Made by a program: the position numbers and the translations under genes. A stretch of 64,000 nucleotides of DNA from Acanthornis magna (lineage: Eukaryota; Chordata; Aves; Passeriformes; Acanthizidae): assembly GCA_036785705.1 (NCBI GenBank), contig JAWUZG010001156.1:1-64000 (forward strand). The letters are read 5' to 3'. Numbering within the stretch: position 1 is the stretch's first letter; each line of letters starts with the position of its first letter. This document shows, one piece after another, positions 20,776 to 34,627 of the stretch. The notes beneath the pieces are model-generated. The model was not told where the DNA came from and did no database searches. It saw nothing but the letters and a program-made list of their open reading frames with translations.

Positions 20776-23700
20776 CCAAGAATCATAGGAAAGCTGTCGG
20801 GAAAGAAAGATTTCATGGAAAAGACGCAGCACGACAAGCTTCCTTGCCAAGCTTCACTCTACTACTTACACCATGCTTAAAGCACAGCGAGGAAAAGCAA
20901 CAAACAAAAATCCAGAGTCAATCAATCCAAAATGAAATCAAACCCAAATTATCTCTGTCTGTCTGTCCGTGTGCGTGAGGCTGTGTCTCTAAAGAAGAGA
21001 AAGGGTCAGGATAAGAAGAACGTGGCTCAAAGGCTCAAGAGCACTTCCCTTAGGAGCACTTCAACTTGAGCAACACTTCACTTGATAACTCAAATTCAAA
21101 TCAACAACTTAGGGCAGGAACAGCAGTTCAGGGCATTTCAACTGAACTGGACTTCAACTACACAACACTTCACTTAGAACTGAGCTGAAACCCAAGACCT
21201 CAGCAAAGGATCCACACAGGCCTTACCATAGCACTGCAGGAACTTTGAGACCTAACTTAGGGACAAACCTAAAGCACTTCTGAATCCACCAGAGCAGCCC
21301 CTCTCCCACATTGCAGAGAGCGCATGCACACCTGCACTCCCACAAGCACACAAAGAGGCTCTAGGAGGCAAAATTCCCCTCCAAGCTACTGAAATACTCC
21401 TTTCACGTGCCTTGCCATCTTCTCAGCGGCCAAAGCCTGAGGCCTCCGGGAGCGGCAGGATCGGGGGCCCAGGAGCCGTGCTCCTTCGCGGATCCCCCGA
21501 GTGCAGCAAACGGGACAGCTGCCGGCTGGCAGAGGCCCCACGCACAGGGACTTTGCTGCTCACCGCTGCTGCGGCCCAGCACAGCTGCCAGGGCCTCCTT
21601 TGGCACCCCTGCTTACAGGGCCCCAAGGCATGGCCTTTAGTCACAACAAGCCTTCAGCCTGGCCCCACTTCTCATCGGCAGCTTTCCCTGAACGCGGGAC
21701 AACACCAATGGGATGCCATCCAGGCAAAAACAAATTTCAAAGTCTGTTCAACAAGCAAAAAAAGCAGGAGCACCTTAGAACATAGCACTTCCTGGCAGCA
21801 CACAGCGTTTCTCAGAAGCTCCACAGCACCTCAGCCCCGCTGCCTTCGTCAAGGCCAAGGCCTCAGCAGCATTTCTCATATCATGCTGCAGCCTGAAAAA
21901 AGGGCAGGGGGGGATGCACCAGCACAAGCAGGGAAATCACACCTGCCCACAGGCTCCCCATGCTCACATCCCATGGCATCCCGGGGCTCTCTCAGCTTCC
22001 AAAGACCTCTGAGGTCACGGGCTCTCACAGTGCCTCCATGGGGACATCCCACGTGTCTCTAAGTGCTAAGGAGCTCTTTTGCAACTGCCACTCCCTGGCC
22101 TTCCAGGGGCACATGCCAGGGCTCTCTCTATCTTCCTAAACAACACACACGACCAGGCCAATGCCAGGGCCTGCAGGGTAACATCCCGGCAATCTGCACG
22201 CTGCTAAGGAGCCACGCTGTCACAGCAACTCACAGGGCATGGCCTGTGACATTCCCTCCGTCTCCCTGCTGCTGCTGGACAGCTCTGATGTCACAGGCAC
22301 TCACCTCTGGCCCCTGCAGCCATTCCAGGCCTTTCCATGCTGCCAAAGCGCTCTGATGTCACAGACACGCACTGTGGCTTCATGGCCACATGCCAAGGCT
22401 CTCCAGGCTGCAAAAGAGCCCTTTAGCCACAGGCACTTACACAGGTGCCATGGGCACATCTTAGTGCTCCCTCTGCTCATAGGAAGCCCGAGGTCACCAG
22501 ATATCCTGGCGGCTCCGTGGCCACATCCCCAGGCTCTCCAGGCTGCTCAAGAGCTCTGATCTCACCTGCACTCACACAAGCTCCTCGGGGACATCTGTCG
22601 CTGCTGTGCTGGCAGATTCACACAAAGGCTCCCAGAGCAGCCTGGCCACTGAGTCACGAGGGCCAGAGAGCAGCCCTTGGCTTTCTCAACTCCTTCTCAG
22701 ACACAGGAGCCTTGGCGGCGGCTGCATCCAATCCCAGCCTCACACTTAAAGCCAGTGCTTTAAGTAACTCTGTCCCGCAGCACTTACAAATGGCCCATCT
22801 GATCTATTCCTAGAAAAGCAGGTCTTCCCTAACACAAATGATTCGACACAAACAACTCAATCCCAATTACTGACCACTCCATAGAAAAGCTAAACTTACT
22901 CCTGGGAGGCTACACAGAGTACAATGGAGTGCACTCTATGAAAACAATAGGAAAGCAGTCATATCTTACAGCAAGCAAAAAAACCCAATTCCCAAGTAGA
23001 GCTCCATGTAACTCACCACACCAACACTCCTGGGCAGCTCTCTCTCCCTTCACCACCAAGAGTGCCCTTGCTTGCTGTCCACTTCCCCAGCAGGAGCCCT
23101 CACACACTCCAAGGAGGAACACGCTAGAAAAACCTCCCCTAGGAAAGGGGACTGACTGCACATTGACACTCTCAAGGGACTGACTGTCAGGCAGACGCCT
23201 GCAACTCCCGGCAGCAGCTCAGCTGCCAAATCTTTGCCTCACTAGCAGCACCTTCATGCAGGCTTCCTTGCCAGAAGGACTTTCAGCAGAATTCAAGGCC
23301 AAAACAACACACGCTGGCCCTCTGAAAGACACCTGGAGACATTTGCAAATAGCACATGCTCCAAGTGCCTGGACCACGTTCCAAGGCAAAGCAGCCGGCC
23401 CAAAGCATCCTGCTACAACCTCCCAGGCGGCTCCCAACTGCTACAGAGCACTCAGCTCCAAAGCACTCCCAGGCCTTCCAGCCTCACAGCCCACAGGCCT
23501 ACAGCCTTCTGCAGAGCCCTGAGCTCACCTGCACTCACACACCTACCATGGGCACCTGCCACAGCTCTCCGGCCATGAGAGACAGACGTGTGCTCTCAGG
23601 CACTCACAGCCATTCCAAGCTGACATCCCAGGGCCCTTTGATCTCATCAGGCACCGCTGCTATGTCACAGGCACTCCCTGCGCTTCCACGGGGCCGTCCC

Positions 23701-24238
23701 AGGGCTCTCGAGGCTCCTCAAGAGCACCGAGGGCACACACAACCCCAGCGGCTCCATAGGGACATGCCACGACTCTCCCATTTGACAAACCTCTCTGCAC
23801 GCACATCACGGCCTTCAACAGGCTCTCAGGGCTGACAGCCCACGAGTCTCACGCTGCTAAGGTGCCGCCAGCTCACAGGCACTCACAGGGCCTCCATGGG
23901 GACATCCCTGCACCCTCCATCCTCCTCAAGAGCTGGCAAGTCCCTGACACTCACACTTGCCCCCTGGGCACACTCCAGCCGTCTCCAGGCTGCCAAAGAG
24001 CCAGGAGGTCACATCTTGGCACAGGAACTCCCAGGGGACGTGCCAGAGCTATCCAGCTTTCAAAAGAACACTGAGCTCACAGGCTGTCCCAGGACAGCCA
24101 TAGGCACACGCCAGGAGTCCGCACGCTGCCCAGAAGCCCTGGTGTCACAGGCACTCACTCCCAGCACCTCGGTGCTGACATCCCAGGTGGCTCCACGCTG
24201 CTAAAGAGATGTGATGGCACAGGCACTTTTACATCCCT
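20776..24238 (+). repeat. Macrosatellite copy 7, near-twin of copy 9
   Basis: Complete 3,463-bp copy. It shares a at u49 only with copy 9. It carries the full right-hand haplotype: a630, c672, c901, g2047, a2076, t2121, a2344, g2597, a2661, a3258 and t3266. It retains gggc at u1332-1335, where copy 9 has cggg; that linked pair is the only difference from copy 9 that I found. Confidence 0.97.
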
Positions 24239-27200
24239 CCAAGAATCATAGGAAAGCTGTCGGGAAAGAAAGATTTCATGGAAAAGCCGCAGCACGACAA
24301 GCTTCCTTGCCAAGCTTCACTCTACTACTTACACCATGCTTAAAGCACAGCGAGGAAAAGCAACAAACAAAAATCCAGAGTCAATCAATCCAAAATGAAA
24401 TCAAACCCAAATTATCTCTGTCTGTCTGTCCGTGTGCGTGAGGCTGTGTCTCTAAAGAAGAGAAAGGGTCAGGATAAGAAGAACGTGGCTCAAAGGCTCA
24501 AGAGCACTTCCCTTAGGAGCACTTCAACTTGAGCAACACTTCACTTGATAACTCAAATTCAAATCAACAACTTAGGGCAGGAACAGCAGTTCAGGGCATT
24601 TCAACTGAACTGGACTTCAACTACACAACACTTCACTTAGAACTGAGCTGAAACCCAAGACCTCAGCAAAGGATCCACACAGGCCTTACCATAGCACTGC
24701 AGGAACTTTGAGACCTAACTTAGGGACAAACCTAAAGCACTTCTGAATCCACCAGAGCAGCCCCTCTCCCACATTGCAGAGAGCGCATGCACACCTGCAC
24801 TCCCACAAGCACACAAAGAGGCTCTAGGAGGCAAAATTCCCCTCCAAGCTACTGAAATACTCCTTTCGCGTGCCTTGCCATCTTCTCAGCGGCCAAAGCC
24901 TGAGGCCTCGGGGAGCGGCAGGATCGGGGGCCCAGGAGCCGTGCTCCTTCGCGGATCCCCCGAGTGCAGCAAACGGGACAGCTGCCGGCTGGCAGAGGCC
25001 CCACGCACAGGGACTTTGCTGCTCACCGCTGCTGCGGCCCAGCACAGCTGCCAGGGCCTCCTTTGGCACCCCTGCTTACAGGGCCCCAAGGCATGGCCTT
25101 TAGTCACAACAAGCCTTCAGCCTGGCCCCACTTCTCATTGGCAGCTTTCCCTGAACGCGGGACAACACCAATGGGATGCCATCCAGGCAAAAACAAATTT
25201 CAAAGTCTGTTCAACAAGCAAAAAAAGCAGGAGCACCTTAGAACATAGCACTTCCTGGCAGCACACAGCGTTTCTCAGAAGCTCCACAGCACCTCAGCCC
25301 CGCTGCCTTCGTCAAGGCCAAGGCCTCAGCAGCATTTCTCATATCATGCTGCAGCCTGAAAAAAGGGCAGGGGGGGATGCACCAGCACAAGCAGGGAGAT
25401 CACACCTGCCCACAGGCTCCCCATGCTCACATCCCATGGCATCCCGGGGCTCTCTCAGCTTCCAAAGACCTCTGAGGTCACGGGCTCTCACAGTGCCTCC
25501 ATGGGGACATCCCACGTGTCTCTAAGTGCTAAGGAGCTCTTTTGCAACTGCCACTCCCTGGCCTTCCAGGGGCACATGCCAGGGCTCTCTCTATCTTCCT
25601 AAACAACACACACGACCAGGCCAATGCCAGGGCCTGCAGGGTAACATCCCGGCAATCTGCACGCTGCTAAGGAGCCATGCTGTCACAGCAACTCACAGGG
25701 CATGGCCTGTGACATTCCCTCCGTCTCCCTGCTGCTGCTGGACAGCTCTGATGTCACAGGCACTCACCTCTGGCCCCTGCAGCCATTCCAGGCCTTCCCA
25801 TGCTGCCAAAGCGCTCTGATGTCACAGACACACACTGTGGCTTCATGGCCACATGCCAAGGCTCTCCAGGCTGCAAAAGAGCCCTTTAGCCACAGGCACT
25901 TACACAGGTGCCATGGGCACATCTTAGTGCTCCCTCTGCTCATAGGAAGCCCGAGGTCACCAGATATCCTGGCGGCTCCGTGGCCACATCCCCAGGCTCT
26001 CCAGGCTGCTCAAGAGCTCTGATCTCACCTGCACTCACACAAGCTCCTCGGGGACATCTGTCGCTGCTGTGCTGGCAGATTCACACAAAGGCTCCCAGAG
26101 CAGCCTGGCCACTGTGTCACGAGGGCCAGAGAGCAGCCCTTGGCTTTCTCAACTCCTTCTCAGACACAGGAGCCTTGGCGGCGGCTGCATCCAATCCCAG
26201 CCTCACACTTAAAGCCAGTGCTTTAAGTAACTCTGTCCCGCAGCACTTACAAATGGCCCATCTGATCTATTCCTAGAAAAGCAGCTCTTCCCTAACACAA
26301 ATGATTCGACACAGACAACTCAATCCCAATTACTGACCACTCCATAGAAAAGCTAAACCTACTCCTGGGAGGCTACACAGAGTACAATGGAGTGCACTCT
26401 ATGAAAACAATAGGAAAGCAGTCATATCTTACAGCAAGCAAAAAAACCCAATTCCCAAGTAGAGCTCCATGTAACTCACCACACCAACACTCCTGGGCAG
26501 CTCTCTCTCCCTTCACCACCAAGAGTGCCCTTGCTTGCTGTCCACTTCCCCAGCAGGAGCCCTCACACACTCCAAGGAGGACCACGCTAGAAAAACCTCC
26601 CCTAGGAAAGGGGACTGACTGCACATTGACACTCTCAAGGGACTGACTGTCAGGCAGATGCCTGCAACTCCCGGCAGCAGCTCAGCTGCCAAATCTTTGC
26701 CTCACTAGCAGCACCTTCATGCAGGCTTCCTTGCCAGAAGGACTTTCAGCAGAATTCAAGGCCAAAACAACACACGCTGGCCCTCTGAAAGACACCTGGA
26801 GACATTTGCAAATAGCACATGCTCCAAGTGCCTGCACCACGTTCCAAGGCAAAGCAGCCGGCCCAAAGCATCCTGCTACAACCTCCCAGGCGGCTCCCGA
26901 CTGCTACAGAGCACTCAGCTCCAAAGCACTCCCAGGCCTTCCAGCCTCACAGCCCACAGGCCTACAGCCTTCTGCAGAGCCCTGAGCTCACCTGCACTCA
27001 CACACCTACCATGGGCACCTGCCACAGCTCTCCGGCCATGAGAGACAGACGTGTGCTCTCAGGCACTCACAGCCATTCCAAGCTGACATCCCAGGGCCCT
27101 TTGATCTCATCAGGCACCGCTGCTATGTCACAGGCACTCCCTGCGCTTCCACGGGGCCGTCCCAGGGCTCTCGAGGCTCCTCAAGAGCACCGAGGGCACA

Positions 27201-27701
27201 CACAACCCCAGCGGCTCCATAGGGACATGCCACGACTCTCCCATTTGACAAACCTCTCTGCACGCACATCACGGCCTTCAACAGGCTCTCAGGGCTGACA
27301 GCCCACGAGTCTCATGCTGCTAAGGTGCCGCCAGCTCACAGGCACTCACAGGGCCTCCATGGGGACATCCCTGCACCCTCCATCCTCCTCAAGAGCTGGC
27401 AAGTCCCTGACACTCACACTTGCCCCCTGGGCACACTCCAGCCATCTCCAGGCTGCCAAAGAGCCAGGAGGTCACATCTTGGCACAGGAACTCCCTGGGG
27501 ACGCGCCAGAGCTATCCAGCTTTCAAAAGAACACTGAGCTCACAGGCTGTCCCAGGACAGCCATAGGCACACGCCAGGAGTCCGCACGCTGCCCAGAAGC
27601 CCTGGTGTCACAGGCACTCACTCCCAGCACCTCGGTGCTGACATCCCAGGTGGCTCCACGCTGCTAAAGAGATGTGATGGCACAGGCACTTTTACATCCC
27701 T
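24239..27701 (+). repeat. Macrosatellite copy 8, near-twin of copy 6
   Basis: Complete 3,463-bp copy. It matches copy 6 at every diagnostic site except u1594 (g to a at 25832, a CpG transition) and the one-base deletion private to copy 6. It lacks the AP-1 heptamer at u1875-1881, as copy 6 does. Its left-subfamily g at u630 and u672 stands out between copies 7 and 9. Confidence 0.97.
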
Positions 27702-30700
27702 CCAAGAATCATAGGAAAGCTGTCGGGAAAGAAAGATTTCATGGAAAAGACGCAGCACGACAAGCTTCCTTGCCAAGCTTCACTCTACTACTTACACCAT
27801 GCTTAAAGCACAGCGAGGAAAAGCAACAAACAAAAATCCAGAGTCAATCAATCCAAAATGAAATCAAACCCAAATTATCTCTGTCTGTCTGTCCGTGTGC
27901 GTGAGGCTGTGTCTCTAAAGAAGAGAAAGGGTCAGGATAAGAAGAACGTGGCTCAAAGGCTCAAGAGCACTTCCCTTAGGAGCACTTCAACTTGAGCAAC
28001 ACTTCACTTGATAACTCAAATTCAAATCAACAACTTAGGGCAGGAACAGCAGTTCAGGGCATTTCAACTGAACTGGACTTCAACTACACAACACTTCACT
28101 TAGAACTGAGCTGAAACCCAAGACCTCAGCAAAGGATCCACACAGGCCTTACCATAGCACTGCAGGAACTTTGAGACCTAACTTAGGGACAAACCTAAAG
28201 CACTTCTGAATCCACCAGAGCAGCCCCTCTCCCACATTGCAGAGAGCGCATGCACACCTGCACTCCCACAAGCACACAAAGAGGCTCTAGGAGGCAAAAT
28301 TCCCCTCCAAGCTACTGAAATACTCCTTTCACGTGCCTTGCCATCTTCTCAGCGGCCAAAGCCTGAGGCCTCCGGGAGCGGCAGGATCGGGGGCCCAGGA
28401 GCCGTGCTCCTTCGCGGATCCCCCGAGTGCAGCAAACGGGACAGCTGCCGGCTGGCAGAGGCCCCACGCACAGGGACTTTGCTGCTCACCGCTGCTGCGG
28501 CCCAGCACAGCTGCCAGGGCCTCCTTTGGCACCCCTGCTTACAGGGCCCCAAGGCATGGCCTTTAGTCACAACAAGCCTTCAGCCTGGCCCCACTTCTCA
28601 TCGGCAGCTTTCCCTGAACGCGGGACAACACCAATGGGATGCCATCCAGGCAAAAACAAATTTCAAAGTCTGTTCAACAAGCAAAAAAAGCAGGAGCACC
28701 TTAGAACATAGCACTTCCTGGCAGCACACAGCGTTTCTCAGAAGCTCCACAGCACCTCAGCCCCGCTGCCTTCGTCAAGGCCAAGGCCTCAGCAGCATTT
28801 CTCATATCATGCTGCAGCCTGAAAAAAGGGCAGGGGGGGATGCACCAGCACAAGCAGGGAAATCACACCTGCCCACAGGCTCCCCATGCTCACATCCCAT
28901 GGCATCCCGGGGCTCTCTCAGCTTCCAAAGACCTCTGAGGTCACGGGCTCTCACAGTGCCTCCATGGGGACATCCCACGTGTCTCTAAGTGCTAAGGAGC
29001 TCTTTTGCAACTGCCACTCCCTGGCCTTCCAGCGGGACATGCCAGGGCTCTCTCTATCTTCCTAAACAACACACACGACCAGGCCAATGCCAGGGCCTGC
29101 AGGGTAACATCCCGGCAATCTGCACGCTGCTAAGGAGCCACGCTGTCACAGCAACTCACAGGGCATGGCCTGTGACATTCCCTCCGTCTCCCTGCTGCTG
29201 CTGGACAGCTCTGATGTCACAGGCACTCACCTCTGGCCCCTGCAGCCATTCCAGGCCTTTCCATGCTGCCAAAGCGCTCTGATGTCACAGACACGCACTG
29301 TGGCTTCATGGCCACATGCCAAGGCTCTCCAGGCTGCAAAAGAGCCCTTTAGCCACAGGCACTTACACAGGTGCCATGGGCACATCTTAGTGCTCCCTCT
29401 GCTCATAGGAAGCCCGAGGTCACCAGATATCCTGGCGGCTCCGTGGCCACATCCCCAGGCTCTCCAGGCTGCTCAAGAGCTCTGATCTCACCTGCACTCA
29501 CACAAGCTCCTCGGGGACATCTGTCGCTGCTGTGCTGGCAGATTCACACAAAGGCTCCCAGAGCAGCCTGGCCACTGAGTCACGAGGGCCAGAGAGCAGC
29601 CCTTGGCTTTCTCAACTCCTTCTCAGACACAGGAGCCTTGGCGGCGGCTGCATCCAATCCCAGCCTCACACTTAAAGCCAGTGCTTTAAGTAACTCTGTC
29701 CCGCAGCACTTACAAATGGCCCATCTGATCTATTCCTAGAAAAGCAGGTCTTCCCTAACACAAATGATTCGACACAAACAACTCAATCCCAATTACTGAC
29801 CACTCCATAGAAAAGCTAAACTTACTCCTGGGAGGCTACACAGAGTACAATGGAGTGCACTCTATGAAAACAATAGGAAAGCAGTCATATCTTACAGCAA
29901 GCAAAAAAACCCAATTCCCAAGTAGAGCTCCATGTAACTCACCACACCAACACTCCTGGGCAGCTCTCTCTCCCTTCACCACCAAGAGTGCCCTTGCTTG
30001 CTGTCCACTTCCCCAGCAGGAGCCCTCACACACTCCAAGGAGGAACACGCTAGAAAAACCTCCCCTAGGAAAGGGGACTGACTGCACATTGACACTCTCA
30101 AGGGACTGACTGTCAGGCAGACGCCTGCAACTCCCGGCAGCAGCTCAGCTGCCAAATCTTTGCCTCACTAGCAGCACCTTCATGCAGGCTTCCTTGCCAG
30201 AAGGACTTTCAGCAGAATTCAAGGCCAAAACAACACACGCTGGCCCTCTGAAAGACACCTGGAGACATTTGCAAATAGCACATGCTCCAAGTGCCTGGAC
30301 CACGTTCCAAGGCAAAGCAGCCGGCCCAAAGCATCCTGCTACAACCTCCCAGGCGGCTCCCAACTGCTACAGAGCACTCAGCTCCAAAGCACTCCCAGGC
30401 CTTCCAGCCTCACAGCCCACAGGCCTACAGCCTTCTGCAGAGCCCTGAGCTCACCTGCACTCACACACCTACCATGGGCACCTGCCACAGCTCTCCGGCC
30501 ATGAGAGACAGACGTGTGCTCTCAGGCACTCACAGCCATTCCAAGCTGACATCCCAGGGCCCTTTGATCTCATCAGGCACCGCTGCTATGTCACAGGCAC
30601 TCCCTGCGCTTCCACGGGGCCGTCCCAGGGCTCTCGAGGCTCCTCAAGAGCACCGAGGGCACACACAACCCCAGCGGCTCCATAGGGACATGCCACGACT

Positions 30701-31164
30701 CTCCCATTTGACAAACCTCTCTGCACGCACATCACGGCCTTCAACAGGCTCTCAGGGCTGACAGCCCACGAGTCTCACGCTGCTAAGGTGCCGCCAGCTC
30801 ACAGGCACTCACAGGGCCTCCATGGGGACATCCCTGCACCCTCCATCCTCCTCAAGAGCTGGCAAGTCCCTGACACTCACACTTGCCCCCTGGGCACACT
30901 CCAGCCGTCTCCAGGCTGCCAAAGAGCCAGGAGGTCACATCTTGGCACAGGAACTCCCAGGGGACGTGCCAGAGCTATCCAGCTTTCAAAAGAACACTGA
31001 GCTCACAGGCTGTCCCAGGACAGCCATAGGCACACGCCAGGAGTCCGCACGCTGCCCAGAAGCCCTGGTGTCACAGGCACTCACTCCCAGCACCTCGGTG
31101 CTGACATCCCAGGTGGCTCCACGCTGCTAAAGAGATGTGATGGCACAGGCACTTTTACATCCCT
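27702..31164 (+). repeat. Macrosatellite copy 9, near-twin of copy 7
   Basis: Complete 3,463-bp copy and the first in the window with the linked pair cggg at u1332-1335. Otherwise it has the copy 7 haplotype, including the rare a at u49. With copy 8 it forms the second half of a duplicated two-unit block. Confidence 0.97.
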
Positions 31165-34100
31165 CCAAGAATCATAGGAAAGCTGTCGGGAAAGAAAGAT
31201 TTCATGGAAAAGCCGCAGCACGACAAGCTTCCTTGCCAAGCTTCACTCTACTACTTACACCATGCTTAAAGAACAGCGAGGAAAAGCAACAAACAAAAAT
31301 CCAGAGTCAATCAATCCAAAATGAAATCAAACCCAAATTATCTCTGTCTGTCTGTCCGTGTGCGTGAGGCTGTGTCTCTAAAGAAGAGAAAGGGTCAGGA
31401 TAAGAAGAACGTGGCTCAAAGGCTCAAGAGCACTTCCCTTAGGAGCACTTCAACTTGAGCAACACTTCACTTGATAACTCAAATTCAAATCAACAACTTA
31501 GGGCAGGAACAGCAGTTCAGGGCATTTCAACTGAACTGGACTTCAACTACACAACACTTCACTTAGAACTGAGCTGAAACCCAAGACCTCAGCAAAGGAT
31601 CCACACAGGCCTTACCATAGCACTGCAGGAACTTTGAGACCTAACTTAGGGACAAACCTAAAGCACTTCTGAATCCACCAGAGCAGCCCCTCTCCCACAT
31701 TGCAGAGAGCGCATGCACACCTGCACTCCCACAAGCACACAAAGAGGCTCTAGGAGGCAAAATTCCCCTCCAAGCTACTGAAATACTCCTTTCACGTGCC
31801 TTGCCATCTTCTCAGCGGCCAAAGCCTGAGGCCTCCGGGAGCGGCAGGATCGGGGGCCCAGGAGCCGTGCTCCTTCGCGGATCCCCCGAGTGCAGCAAAC
31901 GGGACAGCTGCCGGCTGGCAGAGGCCCCACGCACAGGGACTTTGCTGCTCACCGCTGCTGCGGCCCAGCACAGCTGCCAGGGCCTCCTTTGGCACCCCTG
32001 CTTACAGGGCCCCAAGGCATGGCCTTTAGTCACAACAAGCCTTCAGCCTGGCCCCACTTCTCATTGGCAGCTTTCCCTGAACGCGGGACAACACCAATGG
32101 GATGCCATCCAGGCAAAAACAAATTTCAAAGTCTGTTCAACAAGCAAAAAAAGCAGGAGCACCTTAGAACATAGCACTTCCTGGCAGCACACAGCGTTTC
32201 TCAGAAGCTCCACAGCACCTCAGCCCCGCTGCCTTCGTCAAGGCCAAGGCCTCAGCAGCATTTCTCATATCATGCTGCAGCCTGAAAAAAGGGCAGGGGG
32301 GGATGCACCAGCACAAGCAGGGAAATCACACCTGCCCACAGGCTCCCCATGCTCACATCCCATGGCATCCCGGGGCTCTCTCAGCTTCCAAAGACCTCTG
32401 AGGTCACGGGCTCTCACAGTGCCTCCATGGGGACATCCCACGTGTCTCTAAGTGCTAAGGAGCTCTTTTGCAACTGCCACTCCCTGGCCTTCCAGCGGGA
32501 CATGCCAGGGCTCTCTCTATCTTCCTAAACAACACACACGACCAGGCCAATGCCAGGGCCTGCAGGGTAACATCCCGGCAATCTGCACGCTGCTAAGGAG
32601 CCATGCTGTCACAGCAACTCACAGGGCATGGCCTGTGACATTCCCTCCGTCTCCCTGCTGCTGCTGGACAGCTCTGATGTCACAGGCACTCACCTCTGGC
32701 CCCTGCAGCCATTCCAGGCCTTTCCATGCTGCCAAAGCGCTCTGATGTCACAGACACGCACTGTGGCTTCATGGCCACATGCCAAGGCTCTCCAGGCTGC
32801 AAAAGAGCCCTTTAGCCACAGGCACTTACACAGGTGCCATGGGCACATCTTAGTGCTCCCTCTGCTCATAGGAAGCCCGAGGTCACCAGATATCCTGGCG
32901 GCTCCGTGGCCACATCCCCAGGCTCTCCAGGCTGCTCAAGAGCTCTGATCTCACCTGCACTCACACAAGCTCCTCGGGGACATCTGTCGCTGCTGTGCTG
33001 GCAGATTCACACAAAGGCTCCCAGAGCAGCCTGGCCACTGAGTCACGAGGGCCAGAGAGCAGCCCTTGGCTTTCTCAACTCCTTCTCAGACACAGGAGCC
33101 TTGGCGGCGGCTGCATCCAATCCCAGCCTCACACTTAAAGCCAGTGCTTTAAGTAACTCTGTCCCGCAGCACTTACAAATGGCCCATCTGATCTATTCCT
33201 AGAAAAGCAGCTCTTCCCTAACACAAATGATTCGACACAAACAACTCAATCCCAATTACTGACCACTCCATAGAAAAGCTAAACTTACTCCTGGGAGGCT
33301 ACACAGAGTACAATGGAGTGCACTCTATGAAAACAATAGGAAAGCAGTCATATCTTACAGCAAGCAAAAAAACCCAATTCCCAAGTAGAGCTCCATGTAA
33401 CTCACCACACCAACACTCCTGGGCAGCTCTCTCTCCCTTCACCACCAAGAGTGCCCTTGCTTGCTGTCCACTTCCCCAGCAGGAGCCCTCACACACTCCA
33501 AGGAGGAACACGCTAGAAAAACCTCCCCTAGGAAAGGGGACTGACTGCACATTGACACTCTCAAGGGACTGACTGTCAGGCAGACGCCTGCAACTCCCGG
33601 CAGCAGCTCAGCTGCCAAATCTTTGCCTCACTAGCAGCACCTTCATGCAGGCTTCCTTGCCAGAAGGACTTTCAGCAGAATTCAAGGCCAAAACAACACA
33701 CGCTGGCCCTCTGAAAGACACCTGGAGACATTTGCAAATAGCACATGCTCCAAGTGCCTGGACCACGTTCCAAGGCAAAGCAGCCGGCCCAAAGCATCCT
33801 GCTACAACCTCCCAGGCGGCTCCCAACTGCTACAGAGCACTCAGCTCCAAAGCACTCCCAGGCCTTCCAGCCTCACAGCCCACAGGCCTACAGCCTTCTG
33901 CAGAGCCCTGAGCTCACCTGCACTCACACACCTACCATGGGCACCTGCCACAGCTCTCCGGCCATGAGAGACAGACGTGTGCTCTCAGGCACTCACAGCC
34001 ATTCCAAGCTGACATCCCAGGGCCCTTTGATCTCATCAGGCACCGCTGCTATGTCACAGGCACTCCCTGCGCTTCCACGGGGCCGTCCCAGGGCTCTCGA

Positions 34101-34627
34101 GGCTCCTCAAGAACACTGAGGGCACACACAACCCCAGCGGCTCCATAGGGACATGCCACGACTCTCCCATTTGACAAACCTCTCTGCACGCACATCACGG
34201 CCTTCAACAGGCTCTCAGGGCTGACAGCCCACGAGTCTCACGCTGCTAAGGTGCCGCCAGCTCACAGGCACTCACAGGGCCTCCATGGGGACATCCCTGC
34301 ACCCTCCATCCTCCTCAAGAGCTGGCAAGTCCCTGACACTCACACTTGCCCCCTGGGCACACTCCAGCCATCTCCAGGCTGCCAAAGAGCCAGGAGGTCA
34401 CATCTTGGCACAGGAACTCCCTGGGGACGTGCCAGAGCTATCCAGCTTTCAAAAGAACACTGAGCTCACAGGCTGTCCCAGGACAGCCATAGGCACACGC
34501 CAGGAGTCCGCACGCTGCCCAGAAGCCCTGGTGTCACAGGCACTCACTCCCAGCACCTCGGTGCTGACATCCCAGGTGGCTCCACGCTGCTAAAGAGATG
34601 TGATGGCACAGGCACTTTTACATCCCT
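31165..34627 (+). repeat. Macrosatellite copy 10
   Basis: Complete 3,463-bp copy. It shares a at u108 only with copy 11. BamHI at u715 is present. It is the first copy with the linked pair a2949/t2953, and it has g2597 like copies 4, 7 and 9. It has a at u3206 and t at u3266. Confidence 0.97.
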
